Of a stretch of DNA of 64,000 bases, positions 8,976 through 18,167 are shown in pieces. The DNA comes from Aliiglaciecola sp. M165 (GTDB lineage Bacteria > Pseudomonadota > Gammaproteobacteria > Enterobacterales > Alteromonadaceae). The notes below the pieces were generated by a model. That model did not search any database. It was not told the DNA's origin and worked only from the letters and a program-made list of their open reading frames with translations. How positions within the stretch are numbered: position 1 is the stretch's first letter; every line of letters starts with the position of its first letter. The position numbers and the translations under genes were made by a program. Where the stretch lies: contig NZ_VKKH01000006.1 of NCBI RefSeq assembly GCF_007197995.1, positions 434,001 through 498,000 of the forward strand, written 5' to 3'.

Positions 8976-9776
8976 ATGATTGAATTTGATACGGGCAACA
9001 ATGCTTCGTTGCTGCAACAGTTGCAACAACGGCAAGAAACTTTGTTTGAGCGTTTATCTTCTGGGCGTCGTGTAAATTCTGCTGCAGATGATTCAGCAGC
9101 GCAGCAGATTATAGACCGTCTAACGACTCAGGTAGAAGGCAACCGACAGGCAATTTCCAACGCGTTTGATGTTGTGTCATTGGCGCAGGTTGCTGAAGGT
9201 GGTTTATCCGGTATCAATGAAGATGTGAACCGAATTCGTGAGTTGTCCGTGCAAGCTGGAAATGGTTTGTTAACCGATGCAGATCGAAATGCGTTGCAGT
9301 CCGAGATCTCTCAATTGCAAGAAAATATCACTCAGACCATAGATCAAACCACATTTGGTGGCCGTGAACTGTTGACTGAAAATGGGTCGATCGATTTTCA
9401 AGTAGGTGCCAATGCGGGCCAACAGATTGGTGTGCAGACAGAGGATATTGCCTCGCAGCTAGAAGGTGTGCTGACTGTTGATGTATCAACCCAACAAGGT
9501 GCTGAAGAAGCATTGGAAGCCGCCGACGAGGCGTTAGAGGTTGTAGGTGGCGCAAGAGCTGAGTTAGGCGCTACTCAAAATCAATTTGAAAGTGCTGCAC
9601 GTAATCTTAGCCAGGCAGATGTGAATGTCGCTGCGGCCAGAAGTCGTATTCAAGACACTGACTTCGCACAAGCGACCTCAGAAAGTATTGCTACAGGTAT
9701 TCAAAGTCAGGCTGCTCTGACTGTGCAAGCACAAGCAAATCAGCAACAAGGGCAAGTTCTTTCCCTGTTGAGCTAG
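8976..9776 (+). CDS. Flagellin (short, with atypical N-terminus)
   Basis: The 266-residue protein has the two conserved flagellin ends that form the D0/D1 helices of the filament. The N-terminal part includes RLSSGRRVNSAADDSAAQQI and the LAQVAEGGL segment; the C-terminal part includes AAARSRIQDTDFA and ends in the usual LLS. There is almost no variable D2/D3 region, giving a minimal flagellin. The start MIEFDTGNNA differs from the common MALxVNTN. A GAGAGG ribosome site supports ATG at 8976. It lies between a Maf glycosyltransferase and flrA, and a strong terminator follows. Other flagellins may exist elsewhere in the genome. Confidence 0.92.
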   Translation: MIEFDTGNNASLLQQLQQRQETLFERLSSGRRVNSAADDSAAQQIIDRLTTQVEGNRQAISNAFDVVSLAQVAEGGLSGINEDVNRIRELSVQAGNGLLTDADRNALQSEISQLQENITQTIDQTTFGGRELLTENGSIDFQVGANAGQQIGVQTEDIASQLEGVLTVDVSTQQGAEEALEAADEALEVVGGARAELGATQNQFESAARNLSQADVNVAAARSRIQDTDFAQATSESIATGIQSQAALTVQAQANQQQGQVLSLLS

Positions 9777-9802
9777 ATATAAAATAATATTCCCCAGTGA
9801 AG

Positions 9803-9829
9803 AAAAAGCAGCATGGCTGCTTTTTTTTT
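9803..9829 (+). terminator. Rho-independent terminator after flagellin
   Basis: The stem AAAAAGCAGC / GCTGCTTTTT with a 3-base loop is followed by a run of T. It lies 27 bases after the flagellin stop and insulates it from flrA. Confidence 0.9.
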
Positions 9830-9872
9830 GCCCAGTTACCTGATTTTTATCACTAATCTTTCACAACTTTGG

Positions 9873-9900
9873 TTGCTATCCGGCAACGAATGTTTAAAAT
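9873..9900 (+). promoter_or_regulatory. Candidate sigma-70 promoter of flrA
   Basis: TTGCTA (9873-9878) and TAAAAT (9895-9900) are 16 bases apart and lie about 46 bases before the flrA start. A sigma-70 type promoter is expected for the master regulator, which sits above the sigma-54 genes. The match is fair, not strong. Confidence 0.4.
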
Positions 9901-9946
9901 CATGTATAGCTTCCTACAAAAATAAAAAAATAATCCTGAGGACACG

Positions 9947-11401
9947 ATGAGCATGATTTTGATTATCAGCGAGCAAAGCACGCGCGCCTATAATCTCAAA
10001 ACGATCTTGTCGTTTCTTGGTGAACAATGTTCAACTGTTTCGTTTTCTCAAGCCATCACTTCAATTACCTCTCAGGTCAACTATGAAGCGGTAATTATTG
10101 ATATGGAGTCGCCTGAGCTTACCGACGATGTAGTGAGTAAATTTCCCGCTCAGCCGTTTATCGTTATTGGTAATAAACACCTAGAGACAGACTTTCGCGC
10201 CAATATTGTAGGACAACTAACCGATCCTGTGACTTACCCTGTATTGACGCAAATGTTGTATCGCTGTCAGGAGTATTTGCGCAAACGTCCAGTGAAAAAC
10301 GCTGGGACAAGTAAAACCAAGTTATTTCGCAGCTTAGTAGGTAAAAGTGAAGAAATTCAAAGTGTTAGACATCTTATAGAACAAGTCTCCGGCTCTGATG
10401 CGAATGTCTTAGTGCTGGGTGAGTCAGGTACGGGTAAAGAAGTTATTGCGCGCAATGTTCACTTTTTGTCACATCGAAAAGATGGCCCTTTCATTCCCGT
10501 TAACTGCGGTGCTATACCTGCCGAATTGTTAGAGAGTGAATTATTTGGCCATGAGAAAGGAGCGTTTACCGGCGCAATCGGATCGCGAAAAGGGCGCTTT
10601 GAACTCGCAGAAGGTGGAACACTTTTCCTCGATGAAATCGGCGATATGCCGTTGCAGATGCAGGTTAAGTTGCTGCGAGTGCTGCAAGAAAGATTGTATG
10701 AGCGGGTAGGGGGCACCAAACCGATAAAATGCAATGTGCGTATCGTAGCCGCAACACACCGCGAATTGGAAAGCATGATCAGCGAAGGTACATTTAGAGA
10801 AGATTTGTACTACCGATTAAATGTTTTTCCTATCGAGAGTCCAGCATTAAGAGAGCGCAAAGAAGATATTCCACTGCTGCTTCAAGAGTTGGTTTCTCGA
10901 TTAGAGCAAGAAGTTGAATCTACATTAAGATTTACTGAAAATGCGATCAATTCGCTGGTAGAGCATCATTGGCCTGGAAATGTCAGGGAGCTATCGAATT
11001 TAGTCGAACGTTTACTTATTTTGTATCCCGATCAGGTCGTTGATGTTAAAGATCTGCCTAGTAAATATCAGTACACCAATGGCGATGATTTTCAACCTGA
11101 TTACCCTGAAGAGTTACTCGAGCGTGAAGCTTTGTTATCAATGTTTGGTGACGACTCGGATGATGACGGCGCCAATTCAGAACAAAGTGATACACAAGAT
11201 ACTGCTGAGCAAAGTGTTTCTTCTGCTTTACCTTCTGATGGAATGAACTTGAAAGAGTATTTGTCAGAGCTTGAAATTAGTATGATCAACCAGGCGCTAG
11301 ACCAACAGGATGGCGTTGTGGCTCGTGCTGCCGAAATCTTAGGAATGCGCAGAACAACATTGGTCGAGAAAATGCGCAAATACAACATTGTTAGGGACTG
11401 A
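9947..11401 (+). CDS. flrA: Flagellar master regulator FlrA/FleQ (sigma-54 dependent activator)
   Basis: The 484-residue protein has three parts. The first is an N-terminal receiver-like FleQ domain (about 1-125). The second is an AAA+ sigma-54 interaction domain with Walker A (GESGTGKE), the GAFTGA loop that contacts sigma-54, and Walker B (LFLDEIGD). The third is a C-terminal Fis-type helix-turn-helix (AAEILGMRRTTLVEKM). FlrA/FleQ activates the class II flagellar genes, including flrBC, and in Pseudomonas responds to cyclic di-GMP. ATG at 9947 follows a TGAGGA ribosome site; a second ATG two codons later is less well placed. A sigma-54 site lies immediately downstream, before flrB. Confidence 0.95.
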   Translation: MSMILIISEQSTRAYNLKTILSFLGEQCSTVSFSQAITSITSQVNYEAVIIDMESPELTDDVVSKFPAQPFIVIGNKHLETDFRANIVGQLTDPVTYPVLTQMLYRCQEYLRKRPVKNAGTSKTKLFRSLVGKSEEIQSVRHLIEQVSGSDANVLVLGESGTGKEVIARNVHFLSHRKDGPFIPVNCGAIPAELLESELFGHEKGAFTGAIGSRKGRFELAEGGTLFLDEIGDMPLQMQVKLLRVLQERLYERVGGTKPIKCNVRIVAATHRELESMISEGTFREDLYYRLNVFPIESPALRERKEDIPLLLQELVSRLEQEVESTLRFTENAINSLVEHHWPGNVRELSNLVERLLILYPDQVVDVKDLPSKYQYTNGDDFQPDYPEELLEREALLSMFGDDSDDDGANSEQSDTQDTAEQSVSSALPSDGMNLKEYLSELEISMINQALDQQDGVVARAAEILGMRRTTLVEKMRKYNIVRD

Positions 11402-11481
11402 ACCATTCTACTGTCATTTTGTTGACGTTCTTAAACCTGCTTTATAATCCTGTAAAACATTGAATTTAAACAATAAATAGT

Positions 11482-11497
11482 TGGCATGCGATATGCT
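11482..11497 (+). promoter_or_regulatory. Sigma-54 promoter of flrBC
   Basis: TGGCAT-N5-ATGCT matches the sigma-54 consensus TGGCAC-N5-TTGCW, with the essential GG (11483-11484) and GC (11495-11496) exactly ten bases apart. It lies 48 bases before the flrB ATG, and FlrA is known to activate flrBC in Vibrio. Confidence 0.8.
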
Positions 11498-11544
11498 AAT
11501 TCTCGTATTAGAAGTACTTTAAAGTTTTTTGACGAGAGGAAGCT

Positions 11545-12690
11545 ATGGCGCTGAGCAGTGCACTACATGAGTCGTTCGAATCTATCCATCACTCAATGGA
11601 TTATTCCGCTTCAAGCTCTGAAGATGAACCCAACGATGTTAAACGAGTCTCTATTGAAGAATTTGAGCAATTAAAAAATCAAGCCACCCGCTTAGAGCAT
11701 TTACTCCAAGTGATGCCCGCAGGTGTCGTAGTTGTGAGTGAAAAAGGCGTCGTTAAGCAAGCGAATGCCCTTGCAAAAAGCCTCTTAGGGGAGCCGCTTG
11801 AAGGTCAAGCTTGGCGTAACATCATTAAACGCTCTTTTAAACCTCAGGCCGATGACGGTCATGAGGTATCTTTGCACGATGGGCGTAAAGTCAAATTGTC
11901 AATAACGCCCTTAAAAGAAGAACCAGGACAACTTATTGTTTTGACGGATCTCACTGAAACGAGGCAATTGCAGCAACGTATCAGCCATATGCAACGACTG
12001 TCGTCACTAGGAAAAACCGTCGCTTCAATCGTTCATCAGATCCGCACACCTTTATCAGCAGCCATGTTATACGCATCAAATTTGGCAAGTAACCAATTGT
12101 CAGACGCCGCCCGTCAACGCTTTAGTGAAAAGCTCAGTTTGCGTTTAAAAGATTTGGAAACTCAAGTGAATGATATGTTGTTATTCGCCAAGAGCGGTGA
12201 ACAGCAAGTGGTGCAGAGTCTCTCTATCAAATCCTTATTTGAAGAAGTCGTGACTGCTTCAGACAACATGTTGCATACCTCTAAAGGTCAATTGATGGTA
12301 TCTAGCGAGCACAACGATCTTTGTATTTTGGGCAATAAACCTGCGTTAGTCGGGGCAATTCAAAACCTGGTGCACAACGCGCTGCAAATCCAGCCTAAAA
12401 ATCCGATTGTGGCATTGAATTGTCGTAGGCAAGACGACCACTTGATAGTCGATGTACTGGATAATGGCCCTGGCATTGACAAAAAGCACCTGATGAAAGT
12501 ATTTGAGCCTTTCTACACCACTAAAAGTCACGGCACAGGGCTTGGATTAGCAGTTGTTGCAACGGTGGCTAAGTCGCACGGGGGCAGCGTTTCTGTTGCA
12601 AATGTACAAGATAAAGGCGCATGTTTTTCCATTCAACTTCCCATTCATAACTCAGGTCATGAATCTAATCTTCAAGGAGATAAATCGTGA
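11545..12690 (+). CDS. flrB: Flagellar sensor histidine kinase FlrB/FleS
   Basis: The 381-residue protein has no membrane segment, as usual for FlrB. A PAS domain (about residues 45-140) precedes the HisKA helix with phospho-acceptor His164 in a VHQIRTP box. The HATPase domain follows, with its N box (NLVHNAL), DNGPGI and GTGLGLAVV. FlrB phosphorylates FlrC, which then switches on the basal body and hook genes. GTG of flrC overlaps its TGA stop by 4 bases, so the pair is translationally coupled. A sigma-54 promoter lies upstream at 11482. Confidence 0.95.
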   Translation: MALSSALHESFESIHHSMDYSASSSEDEPNDVKRVSIEEFEQLKNQATRLEHLLQVMPAGVVVVSEKGVVKQANALAKSLLGEPLEGQAWRNIIKRSFKPQADDGHEVSLHDGRKVKLSITPLKEEPGQLIVLTDLTETRQLQQRISHMQRLSSLGKTVASIVHQIRTPLSAAMLYASNLASNQLSDAARQRFSEKLSLRLKDLETQVNDMLLFAKSGEQQVVQSLSIKSLFEEVVTASDNMLHTSKGQLMVSSEHNDLCILGNKPALVGAIQNLVHNALQIQPKNPIVALNCRRQDDHLIVDVLDNGPGIDKKHLMKVFEPFYTTKSHGTGLGLAVVATVAKSHGGSVSVANVQDKGACFSIQLPIHNSGHESNLQGDKS

Positions 12691-14027
12691 GTCAGACAAC
12701 TATATTAATTGTCGAAGATGATGCTGGACTAAGAGAAGCGCTGGTCGACACTTTACTTCTTGGCGGGTATCAGATCCTTGAGGCTGATAGCGCGGAGCAG
12801 GCGATGGTAAAACTTGGAGCTGAAAAAGTAGATTTAGTTGTGAGTGACATTCAAATGGGTGAAATGAGTGGCTTAACGCTTTTGCGTAGTATTAAAAATA
12901 AATTTCCTAACATGCCGGTTTTGCTAATGACCGCCTATGCGACTATCGATGACGCAGTTCAAGCGATGCGCGATGGCGCGACAGACTATTTATCCAAGCC
13001 CTTCAGTCCAGAAGTTTTACTCAATTTAGTCGGGCGTTATGCGCCGGCGCAACAGGTGGAGTCACGAGATCCCATTGCAGAAGATCCCATCAGTCAAAAG
13101 TTACTCACCTTGTCTAAAAAGGTAGCCAGCTCTGATGCTACGGTTATGGTCCTAGGTCCAAGCGGCTCTGGCAAGGAAGTGTTAGCGCGATATATCCATG
13201 ACCAATCGAGCCGAAAAAACGAACCTTTTGTTGCAATTAATTGTGCTGCCATACCGGAAAACATGCTAGAGGCAACATTATTCGGTTATGAGAAAGGCGC
13301 GTTTACTGGCGCATTACAAGCCTGTCCGGGAAAGTTTGAGCAAGCACAAGGTGGTAGTATATTACTGGATGAAATCACTGAAATGGATTTGGCTTTGCAA
13401 GCAAAACTACTTCGTGTGTTACAGGAAAAGGAAGTTGAAAGACTCGGTGGCAGAAAAACGATCAGCTTGGATGTGAGAGTGATCGCCACCAGTAACCGTG
13501 ATCTTAAAGACGCCGTGCTCAAAGGTGATTTTAGAGAGGATTTATTTTATCGACTCAATGTGTTTCCTTTAATGTGGCATCCGTTAGATAAACGAGCCGG
13601 AGATATAATTCCATTGGCTAACCATCTCATCGAACGGCATTACTCTGGTAATGGCACAGCACCAACCTTATCAGCATCAGCACGCAGTAAGTTAATGCAA
13701 CATTCTTGGCCTGGCAATGTAAGAGAGCTTGAGAATGTTATACAGCGAGCGCTCATTTTGTGTGAGGAGCAATGCATCGACGCCAACGACTTGTTAATTG
13801 AAGTTGAAACTGGCCATAGTGGCGAGCAGGAGCCTGTGGCGAGCGAAATCGATGAGAGCAAATTGGGCAGCGAGTTGCGTCAACAAGAACATCAAATCAT
13901 TTTAGATACATTGCAATCTTGCAATGGAAAGCGCAAGGATGTTGCTGAAAGGCTGGGTATTAGCCCAAGAACGCTGCGTTACAAATTGGCGAAAATGCGT
14001 GAAGTGGGTATTGAACTACCTGCTTAA
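12687..14027 (+). CDS. flrC: Flagellar response regulator FlrC/FleR
   Basis: The 446-residue protein has a receiver domain with acidic pocket (EDD, residues 10-12) and phosphorylation site Asp54 (VVSDIQM). A sigma-54 AAA+ domain follows, with Walker A (GPSGSGKE), GAFTGA and LLDEITE, and then a Fis-type HTH (AERLGISPRTLRYKL). FlrC-phosphate drives class III flagellar genes from sigma-54 promoters. The GTG start at 12687 overlaps the flrB stop (GTGA). Perfect sigma-54 sites downstream, before fliE and fliK, are its likely targets. Confidence 0.95.
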   Translation: MSQTTILIVEDDAGLREALVDTLLLGGYQILEADSAEQAMVKLGAEKVDLVVSDIQMGEMSGLTLLRSIKNKFPNMPVLLMTAYATIDDAVQAMRDGATDYLSKPFSPEVLLNLVGRYAPAQQVESRDPIAEDPISQKLLTLSKKVASSDATVMVLGPSGSGKEVLARYIHDQSSRKNEPFVAINCAAIPENMLEATLFGYEKGAFTGALQACPGKFEQAQGGSILLDEITEMDLALQAKLLRVLQEKEVERLGGRKTISLDVRVIATSNRDLKDAVLKGDFREDLFYRLNVFPLMWHPLDKRAGDIIPLANHLIERHYSGNGTAPTLSASARSKLMQHSWPGNVRELENVIQRALILCEEQCIDANDLLIEVETGHSGEQEPVASEIDESKLGSELRQQEHQIILDTLQSCNGKRKDVAERLGISPRTLRYKLAKMREVGIELPA

Positions 14028-14043
14028 AAAACGACATCACATA

Positions 14044-14074
14044 AAAAGGTCGGTAGGTAGGTTGCCGGCCTTTT
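14044..14074 (+). terminator. Terminator after flrC
   Basis: The stem AAAAGGTCGG / CCGGCCTTTT (one G-U pair) has an 11-base loop and ends in T residues, 17 bases after the flrC stop. It separates flrBC from the fliE operon. Confidence 0.8.
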
Positions 14075-14165
14075 CATTCTCTAGGTTTCCTGTTTTTATC
14101 CGTTTAGATTGCTGTCAATAAAATGACATGGTCTATAACTTATTGAAAAGTATATAAAATAAAAG

Positions 14166-14181
14166 TGGCACTTTGTTTGCT
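14166..14181 (+). promoter_or_regulatory. Sigma-54 promoter of fliEFGHIJ
   Basis: TGGCAC-N5-TTGCT is a perfect sigma-54 consensus, with GG at 14167-14168 and GC at 14179-14180, ten bases apart. The predicted start of transcription is near 14192, about 70 bases before the fliE ATG. FlrC is the expected activator. Confidence 0.93.
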
Positions 14182-14263
14182 AAGTTCTATTTAACAACAA
14201 AGATAGCGTTATTTTTCTGTCACTTGGTGACAGGCAGAGCACAAATCAATACCGGGGTGTCCA

Positions 14264-14593
14264 ATGGAAATCAAAGCGCAATCGCTCTATCAAGAAATGC
14301 AGGCCATGGCGTCTGGTGCCAGCATGGAAATAGGTCCATTCAATCCGCAAGAGACCAACAACCCATCATCAAAAAATTTTGCTGAGATGCTTGGCCAGGC
14401 AATTAACACTGTCAATGAAATGCAGCTTGATTCAAAAAATCAACAAATTGCTTTTGAAATGGGAGATCCCTCATTGAGTTTAGCTGATGTAATGCTAGCT
14501 AAAGAAAAATCAGGCATTGCCTTTGAAGCAACAGTTCAGGTACGAAATAAAGTCATGGAAGCCTACAAGCAAATCATGAATATGCCGGTGTAA
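14264..14593 (+). CDS. fliE: Flagellar hook-basal body protein FliE
   Basis: At 109 residues it has the usual FliE length. The conserved C-terminal helix is present, with DVMLAKEKSGIAFEAT and VRNKVMEAYKQIMNMPV. FliE joins the MS ring to the proximal rod and is exported by the flagellar type III apparatus. It is the first gene of a fliEFGHIJ unit; a sigma-54 promoter lies 83-98 bases upstream and fliF starts 16 bases after its stop. Confidence 0.95.
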   Translation: MEIKAQSLYQEMQAMASGASMEIGPFNPQETNNPSSKNFAEMLGQAINTVNEMQLDSKNQQIAFEMGDPSLSLADVMLAKEKSGIAFEATVQVRNKVMEAYKQIMNMPV

Positions 14594-14609
14594 CAGGAGA
14601 GCATGACTC

Positions 14610-16313
14610 GTGGCTGAAGCAACAAGCACAGAACTTGCGTTGAACGATACCGATTCATTTGGTGATTCAACCGAGCTGGAACAAAAATCTGGTTTCATGG
14701 ACGCATTGGGAAGTGCAGACATCATGCGTCAGATCACAATTGTTGTGGCGCTAGTCATTTGTATCGCCATCGCAATATTTATCGTTATCTGGGCGCAGGA
14801 GCCGACTTATCGTCCGTTAGGAAAAATGGAAACCCAAGAGCTTATCGAGACCTTAGATTATCTCGATCAGAACTACCCGGATTACCGTCTGGAAGGCAAT
14901 GTTGTTTACGTGCGAGAAAGTGATTTCAAACAGATAAAAATGAATATGACCCGTCAGGGGCTTGCGACATCTTCTGAATCCGAAGGGACTGAAATTATCA
15001 TGCAAGACATGGGGTTCGGTGTCAGTCAGAGAGTTGAAAAAGAACGATTAAAACATGCTCGTGAACAGCAAATTGCCCGTACTATCGAAGAAATCAATGG
15101 TGTAAAAAGAGCGACCGTTTTGCTAGCCATGCCCGTTCATAATGTATTCGCACGTAGAGAAAAGAAAGCCAGCGCAACGGTTGTTGTGTCTGCAGGTCGA
15201 GGTTCAAGCATTTCCGCGCAAGAAGTGGATGCCATTGTGGATATCGTCGCTTCCGCAGTACAAGGTATGGAACCCAATCGAGTTACGGTCACAGACAATA
15301 ATGGTAGGCTACTCAATTCTGGTTCTCAAGATGCGGCCTCAGCACGCTCTCGCAAAGAATACGAATTAGAAAAGCAACGTGAACAAGCCTATCTAGAAAA
15401 AATCGACTCAATATTAATTCCCGTACTTGGGCTGGGAAACTATACTGCTCAGGCGGATGTAACGATGGACTTTACTGCAGTTGAACAAACCCAACGCCGC
15501 TACAACCCTGATTTACCGGCAATTCGAAGCGAAATGTTAGTAGAAGAAAACAGTGTTGGTGGGGTGATAGCCGGTATCCCGGGAGCCTTAACCAATCAAC
15601 CACCACTGGATTCAAACATTCCAGAGCGCGCCAGTGGTAGCAATTCTCAAGCCTCGTTGCCTGGTCGCAATTCAAAAGAAGAAACGCGCAATTATGAACT
15701 GGATACGACTATCAGCCATACCAAACAGCAAACGGGAATTATAAAACGACTCAGCGTGTCGGTGGCAGTGGATTATGTTAACCAAACGGCGGAAGACGGC
15801 ACGGTGACAACCTCACCTAGGGCGCAACAAGAGTTGTTAAATATCAGACGTTTATTGCAAGGCGGAATTGGCTTTGATGTGACGCGTGGCGACTCCTTAG
15901 AAGTTGTCAGCATTCCCTTCAGTAAAGACAATGACTATGTTCCGGTGGAAGTGCCATACTATAAAGAAGAATGGTTCGCACAAACGGTTAAAATCGCCGC
16001 AGGCTCTTTAATTATTATAGTGTTGATATTTGCCCTTGTTAGACCCATGTTGGGACGTTTGATCAATCCGCAAGACACCACGGAAAACGATGACTTTGAT
16101 GTGGACAGCGCATTGGATTTGGGTGATGAAACCATCAGCATGTTGTCTCAAGAGTTTGATGAAGGGCAAGTTGGATTTGCCGCAGATGGGTCTTTGATGT
16201 TACCAGACCTCCACAAAGATGAAGATGTATTAAAAGCCGTGCGTGCACTAGTAGCCAATGAACCTGAACTATCTGCACAGGTAGTTAAAGGTTGGTTGTT
16301 GCAAGACGAGTAG
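14610..16313 (+). CDS. fliF: Flagellar MS-ring protein FliF
   Basis: The 567-residue protein has a transmembrane segment near residues 38-58, a large periplasmic part with ring-building motifs, and a second transmembrane segment near residues 460-480. A cytoplasmic tail follows that binds FliG. GTG at 14610 is the start: an ATG at 14602, nearer the AGGAG site, runs into a stop after four codons. FliF forms the base of the flagellum and houses the export gate. The stop lies 8 bases before the chosen fliG ATG. Confidence 0.95.
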   Translation: MAEATSTELALNDTDSFGDSTELEQKSGFMDALGSADIMRQITIVVALVICIAIAIFIVIWAQEPTYRPLGKMETQELIETLDYLDQNYPDYRLEGNVVYVRESDFKQIKMNMTRQGLATSSESEGTEIIMQDMGFGVSQRVEKERLKHAREQQIARTIEEINGVKRATVLLAMPVHNVFARREKKASATVVVSAGRGSSISAQEVDAIVDIVASAVQGMEPNRVTVTDNNGRLLNSGSQDAASARSRKEYELEKQREQAYLEKIDSILIPVLGLGNYTAQADVTMDFTAVEQTQRRYNPDLPAIRSEMLVEENSVGGVIAGIPGALTNQPPLDSNIPERASGSNSQASLPGRNSKEETRNYELDTTISHTKQQTGIIKRLSVSVAVDYVNQTAEDGTVTTSPRAQQELLNIRRLLQGGIGFDVTRGDSLEVVSIPFSKDNDYVPVEVPYYKEEWFAQTVKIAAGSLIIIVLIFALVRPMLGRLINPQDTTENDDFDVDSALDLGDETISMLSQEFDEGQVGFAADGSLMLPDLHKDEDVLKAVRALVANEPELSAQVVKGWLLQDE

Positions 16314-16321
16314 GAAAGACG

Positions 16322-17356
16322 ATGGAAGATGAATTAGTAGAATCCAGTAGCTATGACGTCGGCAAATTAGAAGGTGTCGACAAAGCGGCTATCTTACTGT
16401 TGAGTTTGTCTGAGGAAGATGCAGCGCAAATACTTAAACATCTCGAGCCTAAGCAGGTTCAAAAACTGGGCCAAGCGATGGCGCAGATAGATGATATGAC
16501 ACAGCCTAAAATTACTGCTGTGCACAAACACTTCATCGAAGAAATTCAAAACTACAGCACTATCGGATTCCAAAGCCAAGACTTCGTTAAGCGGGCATTA
16601 ACTGCAGCGTTAGGTGAAGATAAAGCGGCTAACCTAATCGATCAGATCTTAATGGGTAGCGGTGCAAAAGGTTTGGATTCACTTAAGTGGATGGATTCAA
16701 AACAGGTTGCCAGTATCATTCGCAACGAACACCCACAGATCCAAACCATTGTCATGTCTTATCTGGAAGCCGAACAGTCGGCAGAAATCTTGTCTCAGTT
16801 CCCAGAAAAAGTGCGTTTAGACTTAATGATGCGTGTGGCGAACTTAGAAGAAGTTCAACCAGCAGCGTTACAAGAATTGAACGAAATCATGGAGAAACAA
16901 TTTGCCGGTCAAGCAGGCACGCAAGCTGCGAAGATGGGCGGCCTGAAATCTGCTGCTGATATCATGAACTATCTGGATACAAACATCGAAGGTCAATTGA
17001 TGGATGCGATCCGAGAACAAGATGAAGAAATGAGCCAGCAAATTCAGGATCTTATGTTTGTCTTTGATAACTTGGCCGACGTGGACGACCGAGCTATTCA
17101 GGCTATTCTTCGCGAAGTGCAGCAAGACTCGCTACTTAAAGCAATCAAAGGTGCTGACGAAGAGCTCAAGAACAAAATTACTAAGAATATGTCTAAACGT
17201 GCAGCTGATATGCTCCTCGATGATCTTGAAGCCCTTGGACCGGTTCGTATCAGTGAGGTGGAAACTGCACAAAAAGAAATTCTTTCGGTTGCGCGTCGAT
17301 TGGCTGATTCAGGTGAAATCATGCTTGGCGGCGGTGGCGGTGAAGAGTTCTTATAG
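16322..17356 (+). CDS. fliG: Flagellar motor switch protein FliG
   Basis: The 344-residue protein starts MEDELVESSS and reads into the FliG N-domain (GVDKAAILLLSLSEEDAAQI), the middle domain and the charged C-terminal domain (ELKNKITKNMSKRAADMLLD) that meets the stator. The frame is open upstream to a TTG at 16292 inside fliF, but ATG at 16322 has an AGGA site and matches family starts, so I use it. FliG couples proton or sodium flow to rotation. A run of glycines precedes the EEFL end. Confidence 0.95.
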   Translation: MEDELVESSSYDVGKLEGVDKAAILLLSLSEEDAAQILKHLEPKQVQKLGQAMAQIDDMTQPKITAVHKHFIEEIQNYSTIGFQSQDFVKRALTAALGEDKAANLIDQILMGSGAKGLDSLKWMDSKQVASIIRNEHPQIQTIVMSYLEAEQSAEILSQFPEKVRLDLMMRVANLEEVQPAALQELNEIMEKQFAGQAGTQAAKMGGLKSAADIMNYLDTNIEGQLMDAIREQDEEMSQQIQDLMFVFDNLADVDDRAIQAILREVQQDSLLKAIKGADEELKNKITKNMSKRAADMLLDDLEALGPVRISEVETAQKEILSVARRLADSGEIMLGGGGGEEFL

Positions 17357-17384
17357 TGAAATGTCAACGTGAGAGTGATCAAAA

Positions 17385-18161
17385 GTGAGTAAACTAGATT
17401 TGACAGAAGAGGAGATTGCCTCCTGGGATCTACCTTATCTAGAGGATACTCGCCAAGTGGATGACAGCAAAACTAATGCTTTGAATCGACAAAGCAATTG
17501 GAAATACGAACCCCCTGAACCTGAAGAAGAAATTCTGCCTCCAACTGCCGAAGAAATCGAAGCAATCAGAGAAGCTGCGTATAAAGAAGGGTTTGAGCAG
17601 GGGAAAAAAGCCGGTTTTGATAAAGGTTATGATGAAGGGAAAACTCAAGGACTAGAGGAAGGAACACAAACGGGTATGGAGCAAGGTCTCGAAGAGGGCA
17701 TTGCTGCAGGTCAGGAGCAAGTCAATACACTTATCGCATCGTGGCAGTCGATGATTGAACATGTTCATCAACCCGTCGCTCAGGTAGATGAGGTTTTGCA
17801 AAATGAATTGGTCAAACTTGCTGTGTCGCTTGCACGAGCGGTGATTCGCCACGAGGTGCAAAGCAATCCTGATATCTTGCGGGCCGCTTTACAGGACGCC
17901 TTAAAAACCTTACCCATTCAAGAATCTAGTTATCAAATTCACATGCATCCGGAAGATATATTAGTCGTCAAACAGACATTTTCTGAGGAGCAAATTCAAC
18001 AACAAAATTGGCTATTTGTTGAGTCTCCGGGTATGTCTCGCGGCGGCTGCGACGTGACAACGTCGAACAATGCTGTTGATGTGTCGATTGAAAGGCGTGC
18101 TCGAGACGTACTTGATAAATTTCTGCTCCAGCAAGGTTTATCCGACGTCGACCAAGAGTAA
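17385..18161 (+). CDS. fliH: Flagellar assembly protein FliH
   Basis: The 258-residue protein has the FliH layout. An acidic N-terminus is followed by a helix with GxxxG-type repeats (about residues 66-110, YKEGFEQGKKAGFDKGYDEG and on), and a C-terminal domain related to the stator of F-type ATPases. FliH binds and regulates the FliI ATPase and docks it at the C-ring. The start is GTG at 17385 with a weak ribosome site. It lies 28 bases after fliG and 6 before fliI. Confidence 0.93.
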   Translation: MSKLDLTEEEIASWDLPYLEDTRQVDDSKTNALNRQSNWKYEPPEPEEEILPPTAEEIEAIREAAYKEGFEQGKKAGFDKGYDEGKTQGLEEGTQTGMEQGLEEGIAAGQEQVNTLIASWQSMIEHVHQPVAQVDEVLQNELVKLAVSLARAVIRHEVQSNPDILRAALQDALKTLPIQESSYQIHMHPEDILVVKQTFSEEQIQQQNWLFVESPGMSRGGCDVTTSNNAVDVSIERRARDVLDKFLLQQGLSDVDQE

Positions 18162-18167
18162 CTTGAC

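Noticed and set aside
16292-16321. Upstream TTG start for fliG
   Set aside because: It lies inside fliF without a ribosome site; ATG at 16322 has an AGGA site and gives the family start.
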